Below are positions 36,122-45,843 of a stretch of 64,000 nucleotides of DNA, piece after piece (the first letter of the stretch is position 1; every line of letters starts with the position of its first letter). The stretch covers positions 186,001-250,000 of the forward strand of contig OCMG01000002.1 in assembly GCA_900215285.1 (NCBI GenBank), read 5' to 3'. Below the pieces are notes generated by a model. That model was given only the letters and a program-made list of their open reading frames with translations. It was not told the DNA's origin and made no database searches. Source of the stretch: Ensifer adhaerens (GTDB lineage: Bacteria > Pseudomonadota > Alphaproteobacteria > Rhizobiales > Rhizobiaceae). The position numbers were made by a program, and so were the translations under genes.

Positions 36122-36145
36122 GTTTCCATAGATAGAAATGGAAAC
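36122..36145. promoter_or_regulatory. Hairpin at the DUF1295 gene start
   Basis: GTTTCCAT / ATGGAAAC: an 8-bp perfect inverted repeat with an 8-nt loop. Its right arm contains the upstream candidate ATG (36138) and the GGAAAC that could serve as ribosome site for ATG 36150. It could restrict translation, or serve as an operator in the divergent 36014-36149 gap. Confidence 0.35.
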
Positions 36146-36149
36146 GGCC

Positions 36150-36959
36150 ATGAACGCGCTTTCACTGATTGCACCTCTGATCTTCCTGTCGCTGGGCATG
36201 GCCGCCGCCTGGGCTGTCCAGCGCAAGACCGGCAATAGCGGCTGGGTCGACATGGCCTGGTCGGCGCTGACGGGACTTGCCGCCATCCTCGGCCTTGCTC
36301 TTGCCGGCGCCCTGACGACCGGGCCAGGCATGCTTGCAGCCGTCATTCTGGCTCTGTGGGCAGGGCGTCTTGCGATCCATATCGGCGGCCGCAGCCGCCT
36401 CTCGGGCGAAGACCCGCGCTATGCGGCCCTGCTGGAGGAATGGGGCGATAATGCTCCTCAGCAGCTCTTCAAGTTCCTGCAAATCCAGGCGGCGGTATCG
36501 TTCATCCTCGTCCTGTCCGTGCTCGCGGCGACGACGGCGGCGCAAACGCTCACTTACCTTCACTATGCCGCGCTCGCCATCGCCGCCATCGCGGTCTTGG
36601 GCGAGGCGCTGGCTGACCGCCAGCTTTCAGAGTTCCGTAGCGAGAACAAGGGCTTCAAGGGCATTTGTGACGTTGGGCTGTGGCGCTGGTCGCGCCATCC
36701 CAACTATTTCTTCGAATGGCTTTACTGGTGCGCCTGGGCCGTGATGGCACTCTCTTCTGGCAACCCCCTGGCCATCGCCGCCTCGCTGCTGGCACCGGCC
36801 CTGATGTATTACCTTCTCGTGCATGTATCCGGCATCCCGCCGCTTGAAAAGCACATGCTGGAATCGCGCGGCGAGCGTTTTCGCCAGTACCAGCAGCGTG
36901 TGAATGCCTTTTTCCCCGGCCCACCTCGCCCCCTCAATCTCAAGGAGACCGTGAAATGA
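36150..36959 (+). CDS. DUF1295 multi-span membrane protein (steroid-reductase/ICMT-like fold)
   Basis: 269 aa, about six to seven membrane spans. The C-terminal half carries the family's conserved segments: GEALADRQLSEFRSENKGF, GLWRWSRHPNYFFEWLYWCA, then a GIPPLEKHMLESRGERFRQY tail. This matches DUF1295 proteins, related to 3-oxo-5-alpha-steroid dehydrogenases and isoprenylcysteine methyltransferases. Start is ambiguous between ATG 36138 and 36150; the latter has GGAAA upstream. It overlaps the methyltransferase gene by 4 nt (ATGA), pointing to joint lipid modification (inference). Confidence 0.82.
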   Translation: MNALSLIAPLIFLSLGMAAAWAVQRKTGNSGWVDMAWSALTGLAAILGLALAGALTTGPGMLAAVILALWAGRLAIHIGGRSRLSGEDPRYAALLEEWGDNAPQQLFKFLQIQAAVSFILVLSVLAATTAAQTLTYLHYAALAIAAIAVLGEALADRQLSEFRSENKGFKGICDVGLWRWSRHPNYFFEWLYWCAWAVMALSSGNPLAIAASLLAPALMYYLLVHVSGIPPLEKHMLESRGERFRQYQQRVNAFFPGPPRPLNLKETVK

Positions 36960-37981
36960 CCGTGATCGCCAATGTCATCAACGCTGCCGAGCGGGTGAAC
37001 CTTCCCGACTGGCTGACCGCCGCGGGGGTGGAGTTCCTGGTCGGACGCACCGGCCGCCGCCTGCAGAATGTCGCCGATACCGAGGAGGTCATGTTCTTCG
37101 AAACCATGAAGGCCTACCCCATCGCCATCCACACCGACGAGGCAAATCAGCAGCATTATGAAGTGCCAGCGGAATTTTTCGGCCTGGCGCTCGGCGCGCG
37201 CCGCAAATATTCCTGCTGTTTCTACGAAAACGCCACAGATACGCTCGATCAGGCGGAAGTCGCCGCGCTGAAGCGCACCGTCGAGAATGCAGGCCTCGTC
37301 GACGGCCAGACCATTCTGGAACTGGGCTGCGGCTGGGGTTCGCTGTCACTCTACATGGCCGAGCATTTCCCCAATTCCTGCATCGTTGCGGTTTCGAACT
37401 CAGCCTCGCAGCGCGCCTATATCGAGGGTGTTGCAAAGGCGCGGGGCTTCAAGAACCTTGCCGTGCGCACCGCCAATATGACGGAATTCGACCCGCAGGC
37501 ACAGTTTGACCGCATCGTCTCGGTCGAGATGTTCGAACACATGTCGAACTGGCACGAACTCCTGACCCGCACCCGCTCGTGGCTCAAGCCGGACGGCCGC
37601 CTCTTCATGCATATCTTCACCCATCGCGACCGGTCCTACCGCTTCGACCATCGCGACCGGGCCGACTGGATCGCGCAGCATTTCTTCACCGGCGGCATCA
37701 TGCCCGCGCATGACCTGATCCATCGCTTTTCCGATATCTACAAGGTCGAGCAGGAGTGGCGCTGGTCCGGCCAGCATTACGAAAAGACGGCCATGGACTG
37801 GCTCGAGAATTTCGATGCGAATGACGAGGCCGTGCGGCGCGTTCTGGCCGATTGCTACGGCAAGGATGCGCAGGTCTGGCATCGCCGCTGGCGGCTCTTC
37901 TTCCTCGCCACCGCCGGCCTCTTCGGCCATAACAACGGCGAGACCTGGGGCGTGTCGCATTACCGGCTATCACCGGCATGA
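36956..37981 (+). CDS. CFA-synthase-family SAM-dependent methyltransferase
   Basis: 341 aa. SAM-binding core: NAGLVDGQTILELGCGWGSL with motif I ELGCGWG at ~120, then SNSASQRAYIEGVAKARG and FDRIVSVEMFEHMSNWHELL. It resembles cyclopropane-fatty-acyl-phospholipid synthases but is shorter at the N-terminus, and the IYKVEQEWRWSGQHYEKT region is typical of the CFA-like methyltransferases that accompany DUF1295 proteins. Overlaps by 4 nt with the genes on both sides. Substrate unknown, probably a lipid. A second CFA synthase lies at the right edge of the window. Confidence 0.85.
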   Translation: MTVIANVINAAERVNLPDWLTAAGVEFLVGRTGRRLQNVADTEEVMFFETMKAYPIAIHTDEANQQHYEVPAEFFGLALGARRKYSCCFYENATDTLDQAEVAALKRTVENAGLVDGQTILELGCGWGSLSLYMAEHFPNSCIVAVSNSASQRAYIEGVAKARGFKNLAVRTANMTEFDPQAQFDRIVSVEMFEHMSNWHELLTRTRSWLKPDGRLFMHIFTHRDRSYRFDHRDRADWIAQHFFTGGIMPAHDLIHRFSDIYKVEQEWRWSGQHYEKTAMDWLENFDANDEAVRRVLADCYGKDAQVWHRRWRLFFLATAGLFGHNNGETWGVSHYRLSPA

Positions 37982-38514
37982 CGCTCGCCGTGGACAAAAG
38001 CGAGCCACGCGCGCTTGATCCTCTGACATCGGCAGCCATGTCGGTGTCGACGGTGATCGCGTTGAACAAGCCGATTTATCCGCTCTATGTCTGGTGGCTC
38101 GCGCCCGACGCGCTCAAGGCGTCGTTCTGGACGGCCGCTTCGTTTCCCATCTGGGTCGCCCTGCCGTTCCTGGCACGGCGCAATCCCTATGCGGCAAGGG
38201 TCTCGCTAGTCGCTGTCGGCGCAATAGACACGGCCGCCATCGGCATGGTGCTGGGCGACGGCACAGGCGCCTGGCTCTTCCTCTTTGCGGCGCTCATGCT
38301 CGCGGCCATGTCCTTCGAGGCGGCAGAGGTCTGGACGAAGCGCATCGCGATTTCGGCCGTCTTCGTGCTCTTCGGGCTCGCCTATGGGCGCTTCCCGGTC
38401 GGACTTTCGGGCGCATTTTCGCCCGAAAGCGTGGCGACGCTGTTCAAGCTCAACGCCTTCGGCGCGGCAGCGCTTCTCGCCTTTATCGGGCTCCGCTATC
38501 CCTCCTCACGCTGA
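37978..38514 (+). CDS. Hypothetical multi-span membrane protein
   Basis: 178 aa, about five membrane spans (for example ASFWTAASFPIWVALPFL, LFLFAALMLAAMSFEAAEVW and AISAVFVLFGLAYGRF). I do not recognise the family. Its ATG overlaps the methyltransferase stop by 4 nt and a strong hairpin lies on its own stop, so it is the last gene of the DUF1295-methyltransferase transcript. That context suggests a part in the same membrane-lipid process. Confidence 0.75.
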   Translation: MTLAVDKSEPRALDPLTSAAMSVSTVIALNKPIYPLYVWWLAPDALKASFWTAASFPIWVALPFLARRNPYAARVSLVAVGAIDTAAIGMVLGDGTGAWLFLFAALMLAAMSFEAAEVWTKRIAISAVFVLFGLAYGRFPVGLSGAFSPESVATLFKLNAFGAAALLAFIGLRYPSSR

Positions 38515-38535
38515 CGGCGTGAGGACGATCTTTAT
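38504..38535 (+). terminator. Intrinsic terminator at the end of the DUF1295 operon
   Basis: An 8-bp perfect stem (CCTCACGC / GCGTGAGG) with a 5-nt loop overlaps the stop of the membrane-protein gene and is followed six bases later by CTTTATGTTTT. It separates that operon from kdp. Confidence 0.65.
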
Positions 38536-38540
38536 GTTTT

Positions 38541-38588
38541 CCTGATGCGGCCTCCCCACCTTCGCAATCGAGACCTGACCTGATGCGG
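38541..38588. promoter_or_regulatory. kdp upstream region with 10-bp direct repeat
   Basis: CCTGATGCGG occurs at 38541-38550 and again at 38579-38588, 38 bp apart. Both copies lie between the terminator and the first small ORF of the kdp transcript, where a KdpE-controlled promoter is expected. No -35/-10 can be fixed. Binding by KdpE is inferred from position only. Confidence 0.4.
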
Positions 38589-38625
38589 ACATAAGATCCG
38601 GACCTGTAACAACAGGAGTCCGGAC

Positions 38626-38709
38626 ATGTCCGACATCATCTTTCTCGCGCTCGGCATCGGCACGTTCCTCGTGCTGGCCCTTTATGCGCATAGCCTCCAG
38701 CGTCTTTGA
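38626..38709 (+). CDS. 27-aa membrane micropeptide upstream of kdpF
   Basis: ATG with AGGAG 7 nt upstream. The product is MSDIIFLALGIGTFLVLALY followed by AHSLQRL: one hydrophobic span and a short basic tail. Frame, ribosome site and position 8 nt before kdpF make translation likely. It resembles the tiny span-plus-RxCERL-type peptides that precede kdpF in some proteobacteria, although the cysteine is absent here. A small extra subunit or regulator of the Kdp pump is possible; no function is established from sequence. Confidence 0.65.
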   Translation: MSDIIFLALGIGTFLVLALYAHSLQRL

Positions 38710-38717
38710 GGCTCGCC

Positions 38718-38804
38718 ATGATCATTCCCGTCATCGGCTTCATCATTGCCGTCGCTCTCGCCGTCTATCTGGTCGCCACGCTTCTGCGACCGGAGAAATT
38801 CTAA
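38718..38804 (+). CDS. kdpF: K+-transporting ATPase small subunit KdpF
   Basis: 28 aa: one membrane span starting MIIPVIGFIIAVALAVYLVA and ending LRPEKF, the typical KdpF size and ending (E. coli KdpF has 29 residues ending in EAF). KdpF stabilises the KdpABC complex by contacting KdpA. It lies 18 nt before kdpA. Confidence 0.9.
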   Translation: MIIPVIGFIIAVALAVYLVATLLRPEKF

Positions 38805-38822
38805 AGGTCGGGGAGAATTACC

Positions 38823-40532
38823 ATGACACTTATCGGATGGGTGCAGATCGGCTTTCTGCTGGCGCTCGTGCTGGCATCGATCAAACCGCTCGGCCTCTAT
38901 ATGGCCAAGGTCTTCTCGGGCGAGAAGACAGTCCTCGCCCCGGTCCTTGGGCCGCTTGAGACCGCGATCTACAAACTTTCCGGCATCAACCGCGACAAGG
39001 AACAGGGCTGGCTCGGCTATACGCTCGCCATGCTCGCCTTCTCGGTCGCCGGCTTCGTCGTGCTTTACGCGATCATGCGCCTGCAGGCCTGGTTGCCGGT
39101 CAATCCGCAGGGCTTTGCCGCTGTTCCCAGCGACCTCGCCTTCAACACCTCTGCCAGCTTCGTGACCAACACCAACTGGCAGAACTATTCCGGCGAAGCG
39201 GTGATGAGCAACTTCACCCAGATGGCCGGTCTGGCCGTGCAGAACTTCCTCTCCGCCGCCACCGGCATGGCGCTGGCCATTGCCGTCACGCGCGCCTTCG
39301 TGCGTTCCAAGGCGGAAACGGTCGGCAATTTCTGGGTCGATACGACGCGGGCAACGCTTTACGTTCTGCTGCCGCTCGCCATCATCGTGACGATCGCCTT
39401 CATCTTCCTCGGCCTGCCGCAGACAATGGATGGCTCGGTCACCGCCACGACGCTCGAAGGCGCCAAGCAGGTGATCACGCTCGGCCCGGTCGCCAGCCAG
39501 GAAGCCATCAAGCAGCTCGGCACGAATGGCGGCGGCTTCTTCAATGCCAATGCCGCGCATCCGTTTGAAAATCCGAATGCGATTGCCAACTACATCAACA
39601 TCTTCGCCATGCTGTCGATTTCGGCGGCCATGGTCTACATGTTCGGCCAGATGACCGGCAACCGCAAGCAGGGCTGGGTTCTCATCAGTGCGATTGCCGT
39701 TCTGCTCATCGCCGGCATCGGCATCACCTACTGGGCGGAATCCGCCGGCAACCCGATCCTGACCTCGCTCGGCCTCGACCCCTCCATGGGCAATATGGAA
39801 GGCAAGGAAGTCCGCTTCGGCCAGGCCATGTCCACGCTCTATACGGCGGTCACGACCGGTCTTTCTGATGGCGGCGTCAACAGCATGATTGGTTCGTATA
39901 CCGGTCTCGGCGGTCTCGTCCCGATGTTCCTCATCCACCTTGGCGAAGTTCTGCCGGGCGGTGTGGGCTCCGGCCTCTACGGCCTGATCGTCTTTGCGGT
40001 GCTCTCCGTCTTCGTCGCCGGTCTCATGGTCGGACGCACGCCGGAGTTCCTTGGCAAGAAGATCGAAAGCCGCGAGATGAAATTCGCGATGCTCGCCGTT
40101 CTCATCCTGCCGCTCGTCATCCTCGGATTCTCCGCGATTTCGGCCGTCCTGCCAGTGGCCGTCGCCCAGATCGGCACGCCCGGCCCGCATGGCCTGTCGG
40201 AAATCCTCTATGCCTTCACCTCGGCTGCCGGGAATAACGGCTCGGCCATGGCGGGCCTCAGCGGCAACACGGTCTGGTACAACACGACGCTCGGCATCTC
40301 CATGCTTCTCGGCCGCTTCGCCTATGTCGTCCCGGTCATGGCCATTGCCGGCTCGCTTGCCGCGAAACAGAAGATCCCCTCATCCAAGGGCACCTTCCCC
40401 ACCGACACGCCGCTGTTTGCCGGCCTGCTGATCGGCATCATTCTGATCCTCGGCGGACTGCAATTCTTCCCATCACTGGCACTGGGCCCGATCGTCGAGC
40501 ACTTCGCCATGATGGCCGGCCAGACTTTCTAA
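38823..40532 (+). CDS. kdpA: K+-transporting ATPase channel subunit KdpA
   Basis: 569 aa, ten membrane spans of the KcsA-like superfamily. Degenerate selectivity-filter segments are visible, including [48 protein letters not shown] and [14 protein letters not shown]. It binds and conducts K+ within KdpFABC in the inner membrane. The ATG follows a GGGGAG ribosome site. kdpB starts 10 nt after the stop. Confidence 0.96.
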   Translation: MTLIGWVQIGFLLALVLASIKPLGLYMAKVFSGEKTVLAPVLGPLETAIYKLSGINRDKEQGWLGYTLAMLAFSVAGFVVLYAIMRLQAWLPVNPQGFAAVPSDLAFNTSASFVTNTNWQNYSGEAVMSNFTQMAGLAVQNFLSAATGMALAIAVTRAFVRSKAETVGNFWVDTTRATLYVLLPLAIIVTIAFIFLGLPQTMDGSVTATTLEGAKQVITLGPVASQEAIKQLGTNGGGFFNANAAHPFENPNAIANYINIFAMLSISAAMVYMFGQMTGNRKQGWVLISAIAVLLIAGIGITYWAESAGNPILTSLGLDPSMGNMEGKEVRFGQAMSTLYTAVTTGLSDGGVNSMIGSYTGLGGLVPMFLIHLGEVLPGGVGSGLYGLIVFAVLSVFVAGLMVGRTPEFLGKKIESREMKFAMLAVLILPLVILGFSAISAVLPVAVAQIGTPGPHGLSEILYAFTSAAGNNGSAMAGLSGNTVWYNTTLGISMLLGRFAYVVPVMAIAGSLAAKQKIPSSKGTFPTDTPLFAGLLIGIILILGGLQFFPSLALGPIVEHFAMMAGQTF

Positions 40533-40542
40533 GGTGAGTTCC

Positions 40543-42576
40543 ATGTCCAACAAAACCACATCACCTGCCCTTCTTGACCCTAGCATCGTGTTTCCGGCCA
40601 TCAAGGACGCCTTCATCAAGCTCGACCCGCGTCAGCTTATCCGCAACCCGGTCATCTTCGTCACCGAAGTCGTCGCCGCCTTCGTGTCGGCGATCTCTAT
40701 CCGCGATCTGATCGCGGGCGGTGGCGAGGCTGTCTTCTCCGGCCAGATCGCCGCCTGGCTCTGGTTCACCGTGCTCTTCGCCACCTTCGCCGAAGCCGTC
40801 GCCGAAGGGCGCGGCCGGGCGCAGGCCGAAAGCCTGAAGAAGACCAAATCCGAACTCGTCGCCCGCCGTCTCAAGGACGGGCGCGAGGAGAAGATCGCCG
40901 CCACGCTCCTGAAGCTCGGCGACATCGTTATCGTCGAGGCGGGAGACCTCATCCCCGGTGACGGCGAAGTGATTGAAGGCATTGCCTCGGTCAATGAAAG
41001 CGCCATTACCGGCGAATCCGCCCCCGTGATCCGCGAATCCGGCGGCGACCGTTCGGCCGTCACCGGCGGCACGCAGGTCCTGTCCGACTGGATCAAGGTC
41101 AAGATCACCGTCCAGCCGGGCTCGAGCTTCGTCGACCGCATGATCGCGCTGATCGAAGGTGCCGAACGCCAGAAGACGCCGAACGAGATCGCGCTGTCGA
41201 TACTGCTCTCGGGGCTCACGATCGTCTTCCTCATCGTCATCGTCTCGACCTGGGGTCTGGCCGGCTATTCCGGAACGCTGGTCTCGGCCACGGTTCTTGC
41301 CGCCCTGCTCGTCACGCTGATCCCGACGACCATCGGCGGCCTGCTCTCGGCCATCGGCATTGCCGGCATGGACCGTCTGCTCCGCTTCAACGTGGTCGCC
41401 ACCTCCGGCCGCGCCGTGGAAGCCGCCGGCGACGTGGATACGCTGCTGCTCGACAAGACCGGCACGATCACCTTCGGCAACCGCATGGCATCCGAATTCC
41501 TGCCCGTTCCCGGCGTCGATGCCCATGAACTGGCCGAAGCCGCTCTTCTCGCCAGCCTGGGTGACGATACGCCGGAAGGCCGCTCCATCGTGGCGCTTGC
41601 CAACGGCACCTATGGCGTTGACACGCCGGACATCACGCCCGACCTCGTCGTGCCCTTCGCCGCCGAAACGCGTCTTTCGGGCTGCGATATCGGCACCCGT
41701 CGCCTGCGCAAGGGCGCGGTGGACTCCGTGCGCAACTTCACCGGCCTCACCGAAGCCGAATGCCCGCCGGCATTTCGTCAAGCGGTCGACAAGGTCGCCC
41801 GCTCGGGCGGCACGCCGCTCGCGGTTGCCTCCGGCAACAAGCTGCTTGGCGTCATCCACCTGAAGGATATCGTCAAGCCGGGCATCAAGGAGCGTTTCGC
41901 CGAACTGCGCGCCATGGGCATCCGCACCGTCATGGTGACGGGCGACAACCCGGTCACCGCTGCCGCCATCGCTTCGGAAGCCGGCGTCGACGACTTCCTC
42001 GCCGAAGCCAAGCCGGAAGACAAGCTCGCCTATATCCGCGAGCAGCAGCGCGGCGGCCGTCTGGTTGCCATGTGCGGCGACGGCACCAATGACGCCCCGG
42101 CGCTCGCCCAGGCCGACGTTGGCGTGGCCATGCAGACCGGGACCCAGGCCGCCCGTGAGGCTGCCAACATGGTGGACCTCGACTCCAGCCCGACCAAGCT
42201 CATCGAGATCGTCGAGATCGGCAAGCAGCTGCTGATGACGCGCGGCGCGCTCACCACCTTCTCGATCGCCAACGACGTTGCGAAATATTTCGCGATCATC
42301 CCGGCGCTCTTCGTGGTGACCTATCCGCAGCTGGCAGCGCTTAACATCATGGCGCTGGGTTCGCCGAAGTCGGCCATCCTGTCGGCCGTGATCTTCAACG
42401 CGCTGATCATCATCGCGCTGATCCCGCTGGCGCTGAAGGGCGTCTCCTACCGTCCGGCTGGGGCTGCCACGCTGCTGCGCCGCAACCTCCTCATCTACGG
42501 CCTCGGCGGCATCCTGCTGCCCTTCGCCGGCATCAAGATCATCGACCTCGCGGTCGTCTTCCTCCACCTGGTGTAA
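40543..42576 (+). CDS. kdpB: K+-transporting P-type ATPase subunit KdpB
   Basis: 677 aa P-type ATPase. The phosphorylation motif is [12 protein letters not shown] with Asp304, the actuator-domain TGES lies in [14 protein letters not shown], and the hinge is [20 protein letters not shown]. It hydrolyses ATP to drive K+ uptake through KdpA. ATG 40543 with AAGGTGA 6 nt upstream is preferred to the GTG at 40534. The opposite strand carries a 687-codon open frame over this gene, which is a codon-bias shadow. Confidence 0.96.
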   Translation: MSNKTTSPALLDPSIVFPAIKDAFIKLDPRQLIRNPVIFVTEVVAAFVSAISIRDLIAGGGEAVFSGQIAAWLWFTVLFATFAEAVAEGRGRAQAESLKKTKSELVARRLKDGREEKIAATLLKLGDIVIVEAGDLIPGDGEVIEGIASVNESAITGESAPVIRESGGDRSAVTGGTQVLSDWIKVKITVQPGSSFVDRMIALIEGAERQKTPNEIALSILLSGLTIVFLIVIVSTWGLAGYSGTLVSATVLAALLVTLIPTTIGGLLSAIGIAGMDRLLRFNVVATSGRAVEAAGDVDTLLLDKTGTITFGNRMASEFLPVPGVDAHELAEAALLASLGDDTPEGRSIVALANGTYGVDTPDITPDLVVPFAAETRLSGCDIGTRRLRKGAVDSVRNFTGLTEAECPPAFRQAVDKVARSGGTPLAVASGNKLLGVIHLKDIVKPGIKERFAELRAMGIRTVMVTGDNPVTAAAIASEAGVDDFLAEAKPEDKLAYIREQQRGGRLVAMCGDGTNDAPALAQADVGVAMQTGTQAAREAANMVDLDSSPTKLIEIVEIGKQLLMTRGALTTFSIANDVAKYFAIIPALFVVTYPQLAALNIMALGSPKSAILSAVIFNALIIIALIPLALKGVSYRPAGAATLLRRNLLIYGLGGILLPFAGIKIIDLAVVFLHLV

Positions 42577-42580
42577 GTCC

Positions 42581-43150
42581 ATGTTGAAACATCTTCGCCC
42601 CGCATTCTCGCTGGTCATTCTCATGACCCTCGTGACCGGCGTCGCCTATCCCTTTGCCATGACCGGCGTCGCCAAGGTCGCAGCTCCTGCCAAGGCAGAC
42701 GGTAGCCTCATTGCGAAAGACGGCCAGATCGTCGGCTCCGCGCTGATCGGCCAGAACTTCTCGAGCGACCGCTACTTCTGGCCACGCCCGTCCGCGACCT
42801 CGCCGAACCCCTATGACCCGACGGGCTCGGGCGGCTCGAACCTCGGGCCGACCGCAGCCAAGCTCAAGGACCGCGTCGCCGGCGATGTCGACAAGCTCAA
42901 GAAGACCGGCGTCGCCACGCCGATCCCGGCCGATGCCGTTACCGCCTCCGGCTCCGGACTCGACCCCGACATCACGCCGCAGAACGCGCTGATGCAGGTC
43001 GGGCGCGTAGCACAGGCGCGCGGGCTCGATGTCGGCAAGGTCGCCGATCTCGTCAACGCCCATGTCGAAAAGCGGCTCTTGGGCTTCATCGGCGAACCGC
43101 ATGTTAACGTGCTTTCGCTCAATATGGCGCTCGACGCCCTCAAGAGCTGA
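42581..43150 (+). CDS. kdpC: K+-transporting ATPase subunit KdpC
   Basis: 189 aa, with one N-terminal span (AFSLVILMTLVTGVAYPFAM) and a periplasmic domain. SDRYFWPRPSATSPNPYDP, then GSNLGPTAAKLKDRV and SGLDPDITPQNALMQVGRVA are KdpC blocks. It assembles KdpA and KdpB and assists ATP binding. It starts 4 nt after kdpB and ends 8 nt before kdpD. Confidence 0.95.
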   Translation: MLKHLRPAFSLVILMTLVTGVAYPFAMTGVAKVAAPAKADGSLIAKDGQIVGSALIGQNFSSDRYFWPRPSATSPNPYDPTGSGGSNLGPTAAKLKDRVAGDVDKLKKTGVATPIPADAVTASGSGLDPDITPQNALMQVGRVAQARGLDVGKVADLVNAHVEKRLLGFIGEPHVNVLSLNMALDALKS

Positions 43151-43158
43151 CGAGACGC

Positions 43159-45843
43159 ATGGCAGGGAACGGCCAGGAACAGAACAAACGTCCGGACCCT
43201 GACGCGCTGCTTGCCCTTGCGGAGAAAGACCGCAGGGGCAAGCTGACGATTTTTCTGGGCGCTGCTCCCGGCGTCGGCAAGACCTATGCCATGCTCCAGC
43301 GCGCGCGCCGCCTGCGCGACGCCGGAACCGATATCATCGTCGGGCTGGTCGAAACCCACGGTCGCAGCGAGACAGCCTCGCTGCTGGAGGGTCTCGACAT
43401 CCTGTCCCGCCGCGAGATCGAATATCGCGGCCGCACCCTTCACGAATTCGATCTCGACGCGGCACTCGCCCGGCGGCCTGCCGTCATCATCGTGGACGAG
43501 CTGGCGCACTCCAACCCCGAAGGCAGCCTGCATCCCAAGCGCTATCAGGACATCGACGACCTGCTCGATGCCGGCATCAACGTCTGGACGGCGCTCAATA
43601 TCCAGCATGTCGAAAGCCTTTCCGACCTCGTGACCCAGATCACCGGCGTCACCATCCGCGAGCGGGTGCCGGACAGCGTCTTGAGCCGCGCCGATGAGAT
43701 GCTGCTCGTCGACCTTCCGCCCGCCGAACTCATCGAGCGGCTGAAGGAAGGCAAGGTCTATCTGCCCGAGAGCGCCAACCGCGCCGTGGACCGCTTCTTC
43801 CGCGTCGGCAATCTGACGGCCTTGCGTGAACTGGCGCTGCGCCGCACCGCCGACCGGGTGGACGACCAGATCGTCGATTATCTGAAACAGAACGCCATAG
43901 AAGGCCCCTGGGCGAGCGGCGAGCGGCTGATCGTCTGCGTCGGCGTCGATCCGCTGTCGGAAATCGTGGTGCGGGCCGCAGGGCGTCTGGCTTCGGGGCT
44001 CAATGCCCCCTGGGTGGCCGTCCATGTTGAACGCACCGACCGCGAGCGCGACGATGCAGCCGCCATACGGCAGCTCGAGAAAGTCCTGCGTCTCGCCGAA
44101 GAACTTGGCGGCGAGGTCAAGCGCATCGCCGGCAACGACTATGTCGAGGAAATCCTGAAATTCGCGGCCGCCGAACATGCAACCCAGATCGTCATCGGCT
44201 CCGGTCCGAAACGCGGCTGGGCCTTGTGGCGGCGGCAGTCTCTTCAGGATGCCCTGACGGCGCGAGCGAGCGGGCTGGCGCTCCATGTCGTCACCTCGGA
44301 CAAGGAACCGGAAAGGCGCAAGAAGCAGCGCCCGCAGCTCGATCTTGCCTCGCTGCGCATGAATGTGGTCATCGGCGTGGCGGCGGTGTTGGCCGCGAGC
44401 CTTGTCGGCGAAACAATCGACCATTTCATTCACCTGCCGAACCTCTCCATCATCTTCCTGATGGGCGTTCTGGTCGCCGCCATCTATGGCGGGCTGACGT
44501 CGGCGCTATTGGCCTCCGCTCTGTCCACGTTGGCCTACAATTTCCTCTTCATCGAGCCGCGCTACACGCTGACCGTCGCAGAACCTTATGAAGTCTTCGC
44601 CCTGATCGCCTATCTCGGTGCGGCCGTGCTCACGGGGAGTCTCGCCGCGCGCAGCCGCGAACAGGCGAAGGCCGCCCGCAGCCGCGCCATTGCCATGCAG
44701 GCGCTTTACGACTTTTCCCGCAAGCTTTCCGGCACCGCCAATGTCGAGGAAGTGCTCTGGGCAGCCGTCACGCAGCTGCAATCGGGTCTGAGGAAGAACG
44801 TGCTTCTGCTGCTGCCCGTCGAGGGCGATCTGAAGACGCTCGCCGCCTGGCCGCCGGATACGGAACCCGGCGTTGCCGATCTGACCGCTGCGCGCTGGGC
44901 CCATGAAAAGCGCGAACAGGCCGGCAAGGGCACCGGCACCCTGCCGAACAGCCATTTCCACTTCCGCCCGCTGATGAGCCCGCATGGCGTCGTCGGCGTC
45001 TGCGGCATCGAGCTCGTCGAGGATACGCTGAACCCGACCGACGAGCGGATGCTGACGGCCATTCTCGATCAGACGGCCGTCGCCATCGATCGCGCCCGGC
45101 TGTCGCAAGAGAGCGTCGATCAGGCCGCACGTCTGGAGGGCGAGCGCTATCGCGATGCGCTTCTCTCCTCCATCTCCCACGACCTGAAAACGCCGCTGGC
45201 TACCATTACCGGTGCTGTCAGCAGCCTGCGTGAATTTGGCGACAGGATGCAGCCGGAAAGCCGCGGCGACCTCCTGCAATCGATCGAGCAGGAAAGTGAT
45301 CGCCTCTCCCGCTTCGTGGCGAACCTGCTCGACATGAGCCGCATCGAATCCGGCGCGCTGAAATTCACCCGCGACTGGGTCGATGTCGCCGATGTCGTCA
45401 GAACGGCCGTTGAGCGGGCCCGCAAATATTTCCCCGGCCGCAGCATCGAGACCGGACTTGCGAGCGACCTGCCGCTGATCGAAGCCGATAGTGTTCTCTT
45501 GGGCCAGGTCCTGTTCAATCTCCTCGACAATGCCGTCAAATATGGCGGCACTGAACCGATCAACGTCTATGCCCGCCGCGATGGCGAAGCCGTGATCATC
45601 TCCGTCACCGATCTCGGCAGGGGCATTCCGCCGGAAGAGTTGGAACGCGTCTTCGAAAAGTTCTATCGACGCGGCAAGTCGGACGGTCGCGCGCCTGGAA
45701 CCGGGCTCGGCCTTTCCATCGCACGCGGTTTCATCGAAGCGATGGGCGGCACGATCAGGGCGGAAAGCCCGGCCTTGAAGAAACGGGGAACCCGCATCAC
45801 CATGAGATTTCCGGTCAAAGCCCCCGGCAGGAGCGACGCATGA
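43159..45843 (+). CDS. kdpD: Osmosensitive K+ sensor histidine kinase KdpD
   Basis: 894 aa. Order: KdpD N-terminal domain with Walker A GAAPGVGKTYAMLQ (~28-41) and IIVDELAHSN; a Usp-like domain (~250-370); four membrane spans (~400-500, MNVVIGVAAVLAASLVGETI onward); a GAF-like region; HisKA with SSISHDLKTPLATI (phospho-acceptor His674); and HATPase with LLDNAVKYGG and GTGLGLSIARGF. It senses K+ limitation or turgor and phosphorylates KdpE. Overlaps kdpE by 4 nt. Confidence 0.95.
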   Translation: MAGNGQEQNKRPDPDALLALAEKDRRGKLTIFLGAAPGVGKTYAMLQRARRLRDAGTDIIVGLVETHGRSETASLLEGLDILSRREIEYRGRTLHEFDLDAALARRPAVIIVDELAHSNPEGSLHPKRYQDIDDLLDAGINVWTALNIQHVESLSDLVTQITGVTIRERVPDSVLSRADEMLLVDLPPAELIERLKEGKVYLPESANRAVDRFFRVGNLTALRELALRRTADRVDDQIVDYLKQNAIEGPWASGERLIVCVGVDPLSEIVVRAAGRLASGLNAPWVAVHVERTDRERDDAAAIRQLEKVLRLAEELGGEVKRIAGNDYVEEILKFAAAEHATQIVIGSGPKRGWALWRRQSLQDALTARASGLALHVVTSDKEPERRKKQRPQLDLASLRMNVVIGVAAVLAASLVGETIDHFIHLPNLSIIFLMGVLVAAIYGGLTSALLASALSTLAYNFLFIEPRYTLTVAEPYEVFALIAYLGAAVLTGSLAARSREQAKAARSRAIAMQALYDFSRKLSGTANVEEVLWAAVTQLQSGLRKNVLLLLPVEGDLKTLAAWPPDTEPGVADLTAARWAHEKREQAGKGTGTLPNSHFHFRPLMSPHGVVGVCGIELVEDTLNPTDERMLTAILDQTAVAIDRARLSQESVDQAARLEGERYRDALLSSISHDLKTPLATITGAVSSLREFGDRMQPESRGDLLQSIEQESDRLSRFVANLLDMSRIESGALKFTRDWVDVADVVRTAVERARKYFPGRSIETGLASDLPLIEADSVLLGQVLFNLLDNAVKYGGTEPINVYARRDGEAVIISVTDLGRGIPPEELERVFEKFYRRGKSDGRAPGTGLGLSIARGFIEAMGGTIRAESPALKKRGTRITMRFPVKAPGRSDA

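Noticed and set aside
35633..36346. 237-codon version of the DUF2147 protein
   Set aside because: The extra N-terminus would cross the divergent promoter and the DUF1295 start; the signal peptide begins at 36013 with its own ribosome site.
40561..42624. A 687-codon open frame on the minus strand opposite kdpB, and a similar one opposite kdpC/kdpD (42811-44433)
   Set aside because: Products are full of Asp/Arg/Gly/His with no domain. They are the usual antisense shadow of GC-rich coding sequence; kdpB, kdpC and kdpD are unmistakable on the plus strand.
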